This document shows, piece after piece, positions 1-9,124 of a stretch of 64,000 nt of DNA. The stretch's first letter is position 1. Every line of letters begins with the position of its first letter. The notes beneath the pieces are model-generated. The model saw only the letters and a list, made by a program, of their open reading frames with translations, was not told the DNA's origin and ran no database searches. A program made the translations under genes and the position numbers. This stretch comes from Chryseobacterium taeanense (lineage in GTDB: Bacteria; Bacteroidota; Bacteroidia; Flavobacteriales; Weeksellaceae), in the NCBI RefSeq assembly GCF_900099685.1, contig NZ_FNDW01000002.1:487647-551646 (forward strand), given 5' to 3'.

Positions 1-507
1 TAATATTTCTCCGGCACCCAGTTCTTCAACTTTTTTTGCCCAGTGTGTTGTTTTAAGTTCCGTTATCTCCCTTCCTCCTTTTATGTGAACCCAATCTGAT
101 CCGTTCACCAACTTGGTATCAATGGCAACCACAATACACTGACTTCCGAATTCTTTAGCCAAAACAGAAATCAATGTTGGATTTTTAACTGCTGATGAAT
201 TGATGCTTATTTTGTCTGCTCCGGCTTCCAGAAGTCTCCGTACATCTTCCACAGTCGAAATTCCGCCGCCTACCGTGAAAGGAATACTAAGTTCCGATGC
301 AATTTTCTGTACCAGTTCGGCAAAAGTTTTACGCTCTTCCAAAGTTGCGGTAATATCAAGGAAAACCAATTCATCTGCGCCTTCTCTTTCGTATCTTTTG
401 GCAAGTTCTACAGGATCTCCCGCATTTCTTAAACCTTCAAAGTTGATTCCTTTTACTGTGATCTCGTCTTTAATATCAAGACACGGAATTATTCTTTTTT
501 TAAGCAT
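1..507 (-). CDS. hisF: Imidazole glycerol phosphate synthase cyclase subunit HisF (partial)
   Basis: The N-terminal 169 codons are present; the 3' end lies beyond the window edge. The protein opens [20 protein letters not shown], the typical HisF start, with the catalytic acid-base Asp at residue 11. Later come the first phosphate-binding motif PFTVGGGI and the [10 protein letters not shown] stretch of the (beta/alpha)8 barrel. HisF uses ammonia delivered by HisH to turn PRFAR into imidazole glycerol phosphate and AICAR. The ATG overlaps the last codons of hisA by 8 bases, which indicates translational coupling. It is the last gene of the operon visible here; hisI/hisE would be expected just outside the window. 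Confidence 0.97.
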   Translation of the reverse strand, partial: MLKKRIIPCLDIKDEITVKGINFEGLRNAGDPVELAKRYEREGADELVFLDITATLEERKTFAELVQKIASELSIPFTVGGGISTVEDVRRLLEAGADKISINSSAVKNPTLISVLAKEFGSQCIVVAIDTKLVNGSDWVHIKGGREITELKTTHWAKKVEELGAGEIL

Positions 508-1222
508 TTTCAATAAAATTCTGGAGTTGTGTTAAACTGATTTTACCTTCATAAATAGCTTTTCCGATAATCGTCCCGGAACAACCGATATTTTTCATCT
601 GTTCGACATCTTCAATACATGAAATCCCGCCGCTTGCAATTAACTGAACTTTTGTTTTTTCTAAAATTTCTCTGTACAATTCATCCGAAGCGCCCTGAAG
701 CATTCCATCTTTGGAAATATCTGTGCAGATCACATTTTTAATTCCTTTATTTTTGTATTGGAGAATAAAATCGATCACATCAAGTGTACTTTCTTCCAGC
801 CAGCCTGAAGTTTTTATTTTCCGGTTTTCGCAATCGGCTCCCAGAATTATTTTGTCCGGACCATATTTTTCTAACAGATCAAAACAAAATTCAGGATTCT
901 GAATAGCAATGCTTCCAATCGTGATTTGGTTTGCTCCTGAATTAAAGGCTATTTCAATATCGCTTTGTGTTTTCAGTCCACCTCCAAAATCAATTTCCAG
1001 GGAAGTTTCTTTAGCAATTGCTTCCAAAACTTTTTGATTGACAATATGCTTTGATTTTGCTCCGTCCAAATCCACCAAATGAAGGTATTTGATACCATAA
1101 TCTTCAAATTCTTTGGCAACTTCAAGCGGATTTTCGTTGTATATTTTTTTTGTATTGTAATCTCCTTTTGAGAGCCTGACACATTTTCCGTCGATAATAT
1201 CTATAGCGGGAATAATTTTCAT
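500..1222 (-). CDS. hisA: Phosphoribosylformimino-5-aminoimidazole carboxamide ribotide isomerase HisA
   Basis: 240 residues, the normal length for this (beta/alpha)8 barrel. It catalyses the Amadori rearrangement of ProFAR to PRFAR in histidine synthesis. The start [17 protein letters not shown] carries the conserved Asp8, and the second catalytic Asp is at about residue 130 (IILGAD). The phosphate-binding glycines are seen in DFGGGL (about 78-83) and ASGGIS (about 195). Its start overlaps the hisH stop by 4 bases (ATGA) and its stop overlaps the hisF start, so hisH-hisA-hisF form a tightly coupled block. Confident assignment. Confidence 0.98.
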   Translation of the reverse strand: MKIIPAIDIIDGKCVRLSKGDYNTKKIYNENPLEVAKEFEDYGIKYLHLVDLDGAKSKHIVNQKVLEAIAKETSLEIDFGGGLKTQSDIEIAFNSGANQITIGSIAIQNPEFCFDLLEKYGPDKIILGADCENRKIKTSGWLEESTLDVIDFILQYKNKGIKNVICTDISKDGMLQGASDELYREILEKTKVQLIASGGISCIEDVEQMKNIGCSGTIIGKAIYEGKISLTQLQNFIENA

Positions 1223-1803
1223 GAGTTTAATTTTAAGAAATTCGTTAAAATTTTATTTCCTATACTTCCCGATTTTTCAGGGTGAAACTGTACCGCGAAA
1301 AAATTATCTTTCTGCAATGAAGCACTGAAAGGTAAAATATAATCGCAAACCGAAGTTGTATAAGCTGATAATTCACAATAATAGCTGTGCACAAAGTAGA
1401 CATCATTTTCTGTTCCTATTTCTGCAAAAAGTGGAGAATTGATGTTATGAAATGTATTCCATCCCATATGAGGAACCAAGTCTCGCGACGGGAATTTTTT
1501 AACTTCAATATCAAAAATACCCATTCCAAAAGTATTTCCTTCTTCATTTCTACCGCACATCAGCTGCATTCCCAGACATATCCCCAAAACAGGTTGCTGT
1601 AAAGTGGGAATTAATTTATCAAGTCCTTTTTGTCTTAAAAGATCCATTGTTGATGAGGCTTCACCAACTCCTGGGAAGATAATTTTATCAGCATTACGGA
1701 TGGTTTCAAAATCATCGGTTATTACAGAATCTACATCTAACCGATTAAGTGCATTTTGAACAGAGCTGACATTTCCTCCATTATATTTAATAATCGCAAT
1801 CAT
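1219..1803 (-). CDS. hisH: Imidazole glycerol phosphate synthase glutaminase subunit HisH
   Basis: 194-residue class I glutamine amidotransferase. The nucleophile Cys76 lies in GICLGMQ, and His174 and Glu176 in QFHPEKSG complete the triad. The N-terminal [16 protein letters not shown] and the oxyanion PGVGEAS motif (about 44-50) are typical of HisH rather than of other glutaminases. It supplies ammonia to HisF. It lies 1 base after hisB and overlaps hisA by 4 bases. Confidence 0.98.
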   Translation of the reverse strand: MIAIIKYNGGNVSSVQNALNRLDVDSVITDDFETIRNADKIIFPGVGEASSTMDLLRQKGLDKLIPTLQQPVLGICLGMQLMCGRNEEGNTFGMGIFDIEVKKFPSRDLVPHMGWNTFHNINSPLFAEIGTENDVYFVHSYYCELSAYTTSVCDYILPFSASLQKDNFFAVQFHPEKSGSIGNKILTNFLKLNS

Positions 1804-1804
1804 A

Positions 1805-2896
1805 TTATAAACTTCCTTTTGTAGATGGAATCGTAAAATTATTATCAGTTTGTCGAACAGCCATTTTTACCGCTTTTGCAAATGCTTTGAACACGGCTTC
1901 AATTTTGTGATGTTCATTGTCTCCTTCTGCTTTTATATTCAGGTTACATTTGGCGGAATCGGTGAAAGATTTAAAAAAATGGAAAAACATTTCAGTCGGA
2001 ACATCACCAATTTTCTCACGCTGAAAATCTGCTTCCCACATCAGCCACGATCTTCCTCCAAAATCTACAGCAACCTGCGCCAGGCAATCATCCATAGGAA
2101 GTAAAAAACCGTATCGTTCAATTCCTTTTTTATTTCCTAACGCTTTAAAAACAGCTTCTCCTAAAACGATCCCTACATCTTCAATCGTGTGATGTTCATC
2201 CACATGAAGGTCACCCTTAACTTTTATCTCCAAATTCAGGTTTCCGTGCTTTGAAATCTGCTCCAGCATATGATCGAAAAAATGCAGCCCGGTTGAAATA
2301 TCAGATTTACCTTTACCATCGAGATTAATTTCGATTTCAATCTCGGTCTCGTTAGTTTTACGAAAAACTGTTGCTTTCCTCGGAATTTGCTTTAAATACT
2401 GATAAATATCTTCCCATTTTGTGGTCGTTAACTCGGCTTCTTTATTTTCCGAATCACTGATGAAAATAACCTTAGTTTCTAGATTCTTTGCCAATTGAAT
2501 ATCCGTGATACGATCTCCTATAACGTAAGAATTTTTAAGATCATAATTGCCGTAAATGTATTGATTGAGCATTCCTGTTCCGGGTTTTCTGGTAGGAAGA
2601 TTTTCATATTCAAAACTTTTGTCGATAAGAATATTCTGAAATACAACATTTTCATTTTGAAATGTTTTCAGCATCTTTTCATGCGCAAGCGTAAAATCCT
2701 CCACCGGAAAACTTTCTGTTCCCAAACCGTCCTGATTCGTTACCATAACCAATTCATAATCCAACTCTCTGACAATTTTTGATAGATTTTGAAAAACGCC
2801 GGGATAAAATTCAAGTTTTTCCAATGTATCAATTTGCAAATCTTCCGGTTCTATAATCAACGTTCCGTCGCGGTCTATAAATAATACTTTTTTCAT
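1805..2896 (-). CDS. hisB: Bifunctional histidinol-phosphatase / imidazoleglycerol-phosphate dehydratase HisB
   Basis: 363 residues, a fusion of two histidine-pathway enzymes. Residues 1 to about 165 are a HAD phosphatase with the DxDxT motif (FIDRDGTL, Asp8 and Asp10) that dephosphorylates histidinol phosphate. Residues from about 172 form the IGP dehydratase, with the paired metal-binding motifs DEHHTIED and NEHHKIEA. The fused form is also known in enterobacteria and is common in Bacteroidetes. Its ATG overlaps the hisC stop by 4 bases. Confidence 0.97.
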   Translation of the reverse strand: MKKVLFIDRDGTLIIEPEDLQIDTLEKLEFYPGVFQNLSKIVRELDYELVMVTNQDGLGTESFPVEDFTLAHEKMLKTFQNENVVFQNILIDKSFEYENLPTRKPGTGMLNQYIYGNYDLKNSYVIGDRITDIQLAKNLETKVIFISDSENKEAELTTTKWEDIYQYLKQIPRKATVFRKTNETEIEIEINLDGKGKSDISTGLHFFDHMLEQISKHGNLNLEIKVKGDLHVDEHHTIEDVGIVLGEAVFKALGNKKGIERYGFLLPMDDCLAQVAVDFGGRSWLMWEADFQREKIGDVPTEMFFHFFKSFTDSAKCNLNIKAEGDNEHHKIEAVFKAFAKAVKMAVRQTDNNFTIPSTKGSL

Positions 2897-3924
2897 GAGT
2901 TAATATTTTTTAAAACATTAATAAGTTTCAGATTTTCATCCCGGCTACCGACATTGATTCTAATGCATTTCGGAATATGCGGTGTTCTTTTGCTCGTGAA
3001 AATATTTTCATTTAGTAATGCCTGATATATACCCTCAGTATCCTTAAATCTGATCAGGAAAAAATTGGCATCAGTGGGAAATATTTTATTAACACATGGA
3101 ACAGATTTCAGCTCATTTTCCAACCATTCTCTTTCAGTAAGAATATTTTTAAGATTTTCATTAAAAATTTCCTGCTCGTCAAGCGCATTAATAATCAATT
3201 CCTGACTGATGCTATTGACATTATACGGTGCTTTTACGGTATTGATTAATTTAATGATTTCTTCGGAAGCACAGGCAACGCCTACCCTTGCACCGGCCAT
3301 TCCCCAGGCTTTTGAAAAGGTCTGAAGTACGATAAGATTGGGATATTTTTCCAGGAGCAAAAGAGCAGAATCTTTTTTAGAAAATTCGATATATGCTTCA
3401 TCTACAACAACAATTCCGTCATAATTCCGTATAAAAAATTCAAGATTGCCGATACTATTTCCGGTAGGATTATTAGGCGAACAGATGAAAAAAACTTTTG
3501 ATGAACTATTTTTTATTTCATCAAAAAAATATTCTTTGTTGATTTCAAAATCATTATTAAGATTCAGTTTTATCACCTTATTTTCATTGACACTGGCATA
3601 AAATCCATACATCGCAAATGAAGGATCCATCACCAGTATGGAATCTTTTTTAGGTTCACAAAAAATCCTGATGATCAGATCGATCAGCTCGTCACTTCCG
3701 TTTCCGACAGCAATGCATTTATGGGAAATATTCTTGTAATCTGCCAGTTTGCTTTTAAGTTTTTTCTGAGTTGAATCCGGATAGCGATTATGTGCTCCAA
3801 AAGGGCTTTCATTGGCATCCAGCAATACTGGATTTTCAGGATTTTGCTGATCTCTGTAGCTTGTATAAGGCTGTAGATCAAGGATATTTTTTCGTACTAA
3901 ATTATTGATTGTAAATGTTGTCAT
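2893..3924 (-). CDS. hisC: Histidinol-phosphate aminotransferase HisC
   Basis: 343-residue fold-type I PLP aminotransferase. The Schiff-base lysine is Lys205 in [15 protein letters not shown], and the substrate/cofactor motifs [10 protein letters not shown] (about 34-43), SPNNPTG (about 149-155) and VVDEAYIEF are present. It converts imidazole acetol phosphate to histidinol phosphate with glutamate. It starts 2 bases after the hisD stop and overlaps hisB. HisC-like enzymes can also transaminate aromatic keto acids, but the operon position makes HisC clear. Confidence 0.97.
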   Translation of the reverse strand: MTTFTINNLVRKNILDLQPYTSYRDQQNPENPVLLDANESPFGAHNRYPDSTQKKLKSKLADYKNISHKCIAVGNGSDELIDLIIRIFCEPKKDSILVMDPSFAMYGFYASVNENKVIKLNLNNDFEINKEYFFDEIKNSSSKVFFICSPNNPTGNSIGNLEFFIRNYDGIVVVDEAYIEFSKKDSALLLLEKYPNLIVLQTFSKAWGMAGARVGVACASEEIIKLINTVKAPYNVNSISQELIINALDEQEIFNENLKNILTEREWLENELKSVPCVNKIFPTDANFFLIRFKDTEGIYQALLNENIFTSKRTPHIPKCIRINVGSRDENLKLINVLKNINS

Positions 3925-3926
3925 TA

Positions 3927-5204
3927 TTATGATTTTAAACGAATGGATACGGCATTTTTGTGTGCCAGCAGACCTTCTGCTTCGGCCATAATTTCAATAG
4001 TTTTTCCAAGATTTTGAAGTCCATTTTCAGTAATGTGCTGAAAGGTTATTTTTTTAACAAAACTGTCGAGTGAAACTCCGCTGTAATTTTTTGCAAATCC
4101 ATTGGTAGGTAATGTGTGATTGGTTCCGCTGGCATAATCTCCGGCACTTTCACAGGAATAATTTCCAAGAAAAACCGAACCGGCATTCTGGATTTTTGGG
4201 ATATAATTTTCGAAAGATTTTACCGTCAAAATCAAATGCTCAGGAGCATACAGATTGCTGAATTCCAATGCCTCTTCTATGCTGTTCAGTAAAATGAAGT
4301 AACTGTTTTTTAAAGATTCTCCCGCAAATTCGTTTCTTGGAAGGGCTTTCAACTGATTTTCAATTTCTTTAATAGTCTCCATAAAAATTTCCTCATCCGT
4401 TGCAATGAATACCACCTGACTGTCACTTCCGTGTTCTGCCTGGGAAAGAAGATCTGCGGCACAGAATTCCGGTATTGAGTTTTTATCGGCGATAACAAGC
4501 ACTTCGCTAGGTCCGGCAGGCATATCTATAGCCACTCCGAAACGCTGGGCATATTCTTTTGCGGATGTAACGTATTGGTTACCAGGGCCAAATATTTTGT
4601 AAACGGAAGGAATACTTTGTGTACCGAATGTCATTGCCGCAATGGCCTGTGCACCACCAACTTTAAAAATACGGCTGACCCCGCAAAGTTTGGCTGCATA
4701 TAAAATTGCAGGATTGATATTTCCGCTTTGATCCGGTGGTGTGCATAGAATGATTTCACTGCATCCGGCGAGCTGTGCAGGAATAGCCAACATCAGAACG
4801 GTTGAAAATAAAGGTGCATTTCCTCCCGGAATATAGATTCCTGTTTTTTCAATCGCACGGCTTTCTCTCCAGCAGGTTACGCCTTCTACAGTCTCAATCT
4901 TTTCGATTTCACTTTTCTGAGCAGCATGAAAGCGCGTAATATTTTCTTTAGCTTTTAAAATAGCGACTTTCAATTCTTCACTTATTTCTTTCTCGGCATT
5001 TTCGATTTCAATTTCTGAAACAACAACCGTTTCCAGGTCTGCCTGCTCAAATTTTTTGATGAATTCAAGCAATGCCTTGTCGCCATTATGCTGTACTGCT
5101 TCGAATATATTCTGAACAACATCGGAGAGTTCTTCTCTCTGAATCATTGGACGCTGAGTCAATTCTTTCCATTCCGTTTTTTTCGGATATCTGTAAGTTC
5201 TCAT
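3927..5204 (-). CDS. hisD: Histidinol dehydrogenase HisD
   Basis: 425-residue zinc- and NAD-dependent enzyme that performs the last two oxidations, from histidinol to histidine. The conserved GPGNQYVTSAKEYAQ segment, the PAGPSEVLVIAD motif, the AEHGSDSQ motif and the YAPEHL catalytic Glu-His pair are all present. Length is normal. The start codon overlaps the hisG stop by 1 base, placing it second in the operon. Confidence 0.98.
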   Translation of the reverse strand: MRTYRYPKKTEWKELTQRPMIQREELSDVVQNIFEAVQHNGDKALLEFIKKFEQADLETVVVSEIEIENAEKEISEELKVAILKAKENITRFHAAQKSEIEKIETVEGVTCWRESRAIEKTGIYIPGGNAPLFSTVLMLAIPAQLAGCSEIILCTPPDQSGNINPAILYAAKLCGVSRIFKVGGAQAIAAMTFGTQSIPSVYKIFGPGNQYVTSAKEYAQRFGVAIDMPAGPSEVLVIADKNSIPEFCAADLLSQAEHGSDSQVVFIATDEEIFMETIKEIENQLKALPRNEFAGESLKNSYFILLNSIEEALEFSNLYAPEHLILTVKSFENYIPKIQNAGSVFLGNYSCESAGDYASGTNHTLPTNGFAKNYSGVSLDSFVKKITFQHITENGLQNLGKTIEIMAEAEGLLAHKNAVSIRLKS

Positions 5205-6061
5205 TATATAACCATTTTATCGATTGGAATAATTAAAATATCTTGCGCACCTTTCTCTTTTAGTTGATCAATCACTTCCCAGAATCTGTCCTCATCGATC
5301 ACTGAATGAATGCTGCTCCATCCTTTTTCTGCTAACGGAATAACAGTCGGGCTTTTCAAAACCGGAAGGACTGCGGAAATTTCTGAAATTTTATCATCAG
5401 GGACATTCATCAGGATGTATTTGGAATTTTTTGCTTTCAGGACAGCTTTGATCCTGAAAAGAAATTTTTCAAGGATGATTTCCTTCTCCTTACTTAATAG
5501 TGAAGTCTTTGCTAATACGGCTTCAGACTGCAAAAGTGTAATAGTTTCTCTTAGTCCGTTTTTGAACAAAGTACTTCCTGAACTCACAATATCACAAATC
5601 CCATCTGCCAGTCCGATATTGGGAGCGATTTCCACTGATCCGGAAATTACGTGGATGTCAGAATTAATTCCCTGTTCGGAAAGGAATTTTTTAAGGGTAT
5701 TAGGATAAGAAGTTGCAATTTTTTTTCCCTGAAAATAGCTCAGCTCATCAGTTTCCACATCTTTCGGAACTGCTAAGGAAACACGGCATTTTGAAAAACC
5801 CAGCTTCTGAACTATATTGCTGTTTTTCTGCTTTTCAGCCAACAGGTTTTCGCCTACTATGGCCACATCTACTACGCCGTCTTCAAGATATTGCGGAATA
5901 TCAGAATTGCGCAGGTACATGATCTCCATGGGGAAATTGTTTACCGAAACTTTCAGCTGGTCTTTTCCGTTGTTGGTATCTATGCCGCAATCTTTGAGAA
6001 GCTGGAGAGAATCTTCGTACAACCGGCCGCTTTTCTGAATGGCAATTTTTAATATACTCAT
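5204..6061 (-). CDS. hisG: ATP phosphoribosyltransferase HisG (long form)
   Basis: 285 residues from the ATG at 6061 (MSILKIAIQKSGRLYEDS). The frame stays open further upstream to 6133, but that part overlaps the U-run of the attenuator terminator, so the internal ATG is the sensible start. HisG catalyses the committed step, condensing ATP and PRPP. The catalytic core includes the ISGSVEIAPNIGLADGICD region. The last roughly 75 residues form the ACT-like regulatory domain of the long, HisZ-independent, histidine-inhibited form. First structural gene of the operon. Confidence 0.96.
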   Translation of the reverse strand: MSILKIAIQKSGRLYEDSLQLLKDCGIDTNNGKDQLKVSVNNFPMEIMYLRNSDIPQYLEDGVVDVAIVGENLLAEKQKNSNIVQKLGFSKCRVSLAVPKDVETDELSYFQGKKIATSYPNTLKKFLSEQGINSDIHVISGSVEIAPNIGLADGICDIVSSGSTLFKNGLRETITLLQSEAVLAKTSLLSKEKEIILEKFLFRIKAVLKAKNSKYILMNVPDDKISEISAVLPVLKSPTVIPLAEKGWSSIHSVIDEDRFWEVIDQLKEKGAQDILIIPIDKMVI

Positions 6062-6131
6062 TTTTATGGTTTTGAGCCTGAGCAAATAAAAACTGGTTGA
6101 ATTGAAGAAAATTCCCGGGATATTCAGAAAC

Positions 6132-6163
6132 AAAAAAACCGTCTATTTACTCAGACGGTTTTT
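6132..6163 (-). terminator. Attenuator terminator of the his operon
   Basis: On the minus strand the 5' arm AAAAACCGTCT (6163-6153), loop GAGTAAAT and 3' arm AGACGG with a T7 run (6144-6132) form an intrinsic terminator about 70 bases before the hisG ATG. The 5' arm core CCGTCT can instead pair with AGACGG at 6210-6205, which overlaps the leader peptide stop. This is the layout expected of a ribosome-controlled attenuator. The hairpin is seen directly; the switch is inferred. Confidence 0.85.
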
Positions 6164-6209
6164 AAATATTTTGATTTTTAACATAAATTATCGATCAATC
6201 AATTCCGTC

Positions 6210-6260
6210 TTAGCAGAGATGATGATGATAATGATGTACTGTTAAAAAATTCGGTTTCAT
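6210..6260 (-). CDS. hisL: Histidine operon leader peptide (16 aa)
   Basis: ATG at 6260, peptide MKPNFLTVHHYHHHLC, stop TAA at 6212-6210. Five of 16 codons are CAT/His, clustered as HHYHHH. It lies between a good promoter and an intrinsic terminator, directly upstream of hisG. Low charged tRNA-His would stall the ribosome on the His run and leave AGACGG (6210-6205) free to pair with CCGTCT (6158-6153), blocking the terminator. A ribosome that reaches the stop would cover that segment. The ORF and its composition are seen; the regulatory role is inferred from histidine leaders in enterobacteria. Confidence 0.85.
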   Translation of the reverse strand: MKPNFLTVHHYHHHLC

Positions 6261-6277
6261 TGTTGAAATTTGTATTG

Positions 6278-6310
6278 CAAAGGTAAGAGATTATTTTTGA
6301 GACGTGCAAA
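6278..6310 (-). promoter_or_regulatory. Promoter of the his leader/operon
   Basis: The -7 element TACCTTTG (6285-6278) matches TAnnTTTG and lies 21 bases after TTTG (6310-6307). Predicted transcription starts near 6271, only about 10 bases before the leader ATG. Confidence 0.75.
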
Positions 6311-6315
6311 TTTTT

Positions 6316-7413
6316 TTATATTATTTTTTGATAAAGACTCATCAGCTGTTCTGCAATACTTTTATCATTAAATTTCTGAACGAACTCAAAACCCTTTTCA
6401 GCACGGCGTTTCCTCTCTGATTCATTTTGCCATAAAAACTTAATTTTGGCCTGAATATCCAGATAATTTTTAGGATCAATATAGACAGAATCCGGGCCGC
6501 CGGCTTCTGGAAGACAGCTTGCGTTGCTTGTGATGACTGCTGTTTTAGAAAAAAGAGATTCAATTAAGGGAATTCCGAATCCTTCAAAAAAGCTCGGATA
6601 CACAAAAATATCTGCAAGTTTATAAAGTACCGCCAGCTCATTCATTGAAACACCTTCAAGGAAAAAAACTTGTTTTTCCATTTTATTTTTCCGGATGAAA
6701 GTTTCTATCGCTTTACAATATTTTGTTTTTCTTCCGACTATTACTAAAGGGATTTTCGTGTCTTTTATCGCTTTCACAATATTCAGAAGATTCTTACGTT
6801 CTTCGATGGTTCCGACATTTAAAATGAACCGTTCCGGAAGATTGAATTTTTCTTTTGTTTTTTGAATAAACTCTTGCGACTGCTCTTCTTTAAATGCCTG
6901 GTGACACCCTTGATAAATCACTTCAATTTTGCTTTCAGGAACATTTAGAAATTGAATAATATCTCTTTTAGTCTGTTCTGAAATCGCGATAATTTTATCT
7001 GCTGAAGCAGCAGCCTTTTTAAATTTCCATAAATGAATTTTACGGTCAAAAAATGAATAATACTGCGGATAGCGGACAAAGATAAGGTCGTGAATGGTCA
7101 CTATTTTCCGAATCGGTTTTTTGTTCCATTTTAAAGGAAGTTCACCCGAAAGGCCATGGAAAATGTCAGCATTTTGATTTTGAGCATCTGTTCCCATTTT
7201 GAATTGTCTCGACATATTGCCTCTGGACGTCTCAACAAAACGGATACTTTTATGATTCAAAATATTTTCTCCTCTTTCAGATTTGTTTTTATTGAGCAGA
7301 ATGTATTCATTTTCAGGATAATATTCTGCCAATATTCTTATCAGGTCACGGGAATAATTTCCCAGTCCTGATGTATTATGGAAGAAACGTTTTGCATCGT
7401 AAGCTATTTTCAT
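6316..7413 (-). CDS. Glycosyltransferase family 4 (GT-B) protein
   Basis: 365-residue GT-B glycosyltransferase. The N-terminal half begins MKIAYDAKRFFHNTSGLGNYSRDL with the Gly-rich loop of GT4 enzymes. The C-terminal half contains LNVGTIEERKN (about 205) and the donor-binding EX7E motif FFEGFGIPLIES (about 290). These enzymes transfer a sugar from a nucleotide donor at the cytoplasmic membrane face; the sugar cannot be read from sequence. It overlaps the deacetylase upstream by 4 bases (ATGA) and ends a run of surface-glycan genes. The stop is close to the his promoter, with no clear terminator between. Confidence 0.9.
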   Translation of the reverse strand: MKIAYDAKRFFHNTSGLGNYSRDLIRILAEYYPENEYILLNKNKSERGENILNHKSIRFVETSRGNMSRQFKMGTDAQNQNADIFHGLSGELPLKWNKKPIRKIVTIHDLIFVRYPQYYSFFDRKIHLWKFKKAAASADKIIAISEQTKRDIIQFLNVPESKIEVIYQGCHQAFKEEQSQEFIQKTKEKFNLPERFILNVGTIEERKNLLNIVKAIKDTKIPLVIVGRKTKYCKAIETFIRKNKMEKQVFFLEGVSMNELAVLYKLADIFVYPSFFEGFGIPLIESLFSKTAVITSNASCLPEAGGPDSVYIDPKNYLDIQAKIKFLWQNESERKRRAEKGFEFVQKFNDKSIAEQLMSLYQKII

Positions 7414-8186
7414 AAGCCAATTTGTTTTTGAAATTCCTGAAAAGTTCCGAAGGTGTAATTCTTTTGTTTAAGCCATGAAATAAAATCATCAAAACGCTTA
7501 ACCATATCTATTCCAGAATTTTTAACCGTAAAACCGGGCAACTTGTACGATTCATCTTTTATTTCAGCAAACTCCCACGGATGAAAATAAACATTAAGGT
7601 AATTGTCTTTTTTTAAGGTATGTAATGCTATTTTTTTATATAACGATAAAGGAAAATTATGAAAGCTCAGCCAGAACAGCGGAATCCTGAAATTCGGAGA
7701 AACTGAAGCCGGAATCTGTGTTACATTTCCTTCTTTAAAATAAGTTCTTGAGACTTTCAGGTTGTTGTATCTTCCCGGAAGAAAAGTAGGATTAATGGAC
7801 GAATTATAAGTATAACCAGCTTCTTCTACCGCGTTTTTGCTTACCGGCATCATTCGTGGCATTCTCAAACCTGTTATGTGAGTGGAAAATAATTCTTCCA
7901 GCCTGTCTTTGGACTCCTTCAAATGTTTTTCTTCAAATTCTGAATGGAACCAGGTGTGAGAAGCCAGTTCGTGGCCTTCTTCCAGCAATCTTTTGATAAG
8001 CGATTTGCTGTTTTCCGCAAAAACTACGGTTGAAAAAAAAGTAGCTTTTATCTGATGTTTTTTAAGGAGATCCAATATTCTTTCAAGCCCGGTTTGCGAA
8101 ACGGAAATCTGTTTTTCGAAGGGAATTTCACCCTGATATTCCAATGGCATATCAAATTCTTCGATGTCAAAACTTAATAAAACCAT
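7410..8186 (-). CDS. Polysaccharide deacetylase (NodB-homology) family protein
   Basis: 258 residues of the carbohydrate esterase 4 type. SFDIEEFD near the N-terminus gives the metal/catalytic Asp pair, ATFFSTVVF follows at about 50, and ELASHTWFHSEFEE (about 74) carries the HxxxH-type metal ligands. LRMPRMMP corresponds to motif 3 and VYFHPWEF to the late histidine motif. No signal peptide is seen, so a cytoplasmic or inner-face lipid-linked sugar substrate is possible, as in DUF3473-type exopolysaccharide proteins. One base separates it from the GT2 gene and it overlaps the GT4 gene. Confidence 0.88.
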   Translation of the reverse strand: MVLLSFDIEEFDMPLEYQGEIPFEKQISVSQTGLERILDLLKKHQIKATFFSTVVFAENSKSLIKRLLEEGHELASHTWFHSEFEEKHLKESKDRLEELFSTHITGLRMPRMMPVSKNAVEEAGYTYNSSINPTFLPGRYNNLKVSRTYFKEGNVTQIPASVSPNFRIPLFWLSFHNFPLSLYKKIALHTLKKDNYLNVYFHPWEFAEIKDESYKLPGFTVKNSGIDMVKRFDDFISWLKQKNYTFGTFQEFQKQIGL

Positions 8187-8187
8187 G

Positions 8188-9117
8188 TTAAAAATTTTTG
8201 TTTTTAATGATATAATTTGGCCTTTCTTTTACCTGTTTGAATATTTTGCCTAAATAAATTCCGATAATTCCTAAGATAATCAATTGTAATCCTCCAAAGA
8301 AAACGATGGTCATAATCAGCGATGCCCAACCGGAAATCTCCGTTTTGGCAATGAATGAGTAGATCACATAGATTCCATAACCAATAACCGAAATTCCTGA
8401 AAATAAAAATCCCAGATAAGCTGCGATATACAGAGGTTTTACACTGAAAGCGGTGATTCCTGTAAAAGCAAAAGTGATCATTTTCTTAAGATTGTAGCTG
8501 CTTTGTCCGGAAAGTCTTTCATTAGCGGTAAATTCAATTCCTGTCTGTTTAAAGCCCATCCAACTCGTGAGCCCGCGTAAAAAAAGATCGTCTTCATTGA
8601 AATTTCGCATCACTTCCACAGCGTTTGCATCCATCAGTCTGAAATCTGAACCGCCGCCTTTGGTAAGGTCAACATCCGACATTTTCGATAGAATTTTGTA
8701 GAAAAAATCAGAAGTTTTCCTTTTAAACATTGAAATTTCTTTAGGATATTTTCTTACTGTAAATACAATATCATATCCTTCTTCCCATTTCCGGATCATC
8801 TGCGGAATAAGTTCGGGCGGATGCTGAAGATCGCCATCCATTGAAATAACAGCATTTCCATATGCAAAATCCATTCCTGCTTTTACAGCTGGCTGATGCC
8901 CAAAATTCCTGGAAAATTCAATAAACTTTACCTTTTCATGCTCTTGAGAAAGCTCTTCCAGTTTTTGCTGAGTTCTGTCTCTGCTTCCGTCATTTATAAA
9001 GATTATTTCAAAATCATAATCGCTTAATCCGGAAAAAACGGCGTTGATTTTTTCATAAACCAAAGCAACATTTCCCTCTTCGTTATGGGCAGGAATGACG
9101 ATGGAAATTTTCTTCAT
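8188..9117 (-). CDS. GT2 glycosyltransferase, polyprenyl-phosphate sugar synthase (DPM1/GtrB) type
   Basis: 309 residues. The N-terminal GT-A domain has IVIPAHNEEGNV, FINDGSRDRT and the DXD-type VISMDGDLQHPPE. Two membrane segments follow at about 230-252 and 265-290, the layout of GtrB/DPM-type enzymes that load a sugar onto polyprenyl phosphate. With the GT87-like membrane protein next to it, this suggests a two-step route in which a lipid-linked sugar is made inside and used outside. The genes are 7 bases apart. Family assignment is firm; the pathway is inferred. Confidence 0.9.
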   Translation of the reverse strand: MKKISIVIPAHNEEGNVALVYEKINAVFSGLSDYDFEIIFINDGSRDRTQQKLEELSQEHEKVKFIEFSRNFGHQPAVKAGMDFAYGNAVISMDGDLQHPPELIPQMIRKWEEGYDIVFTVRKYPKEISMFKRKTSDFFYKILSKMSDVDLTKGGGSDFRLMDANAVEVMRNFNEDDLFLRGLTSWMGFKQTGIEFTANERLSGQSSYNLKKMITFAFTGITAFSVKPLYIAAYLGFLFSGISVIGYGIYVIYSFIAKTEISGWASLIMTIVFFGGLQLIILGIIGIYLGKIFKQVKERPNYIIKNKNF

Positions 9118-9124
9118 AACAATA

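Noticed and set aside
6062..6133. Upstream extension of hisG to the ATG at 6133
   Set aside because: It would start inside the terminator U-run; the ATG at 6061 matches the HisG N-terminus and normal length.
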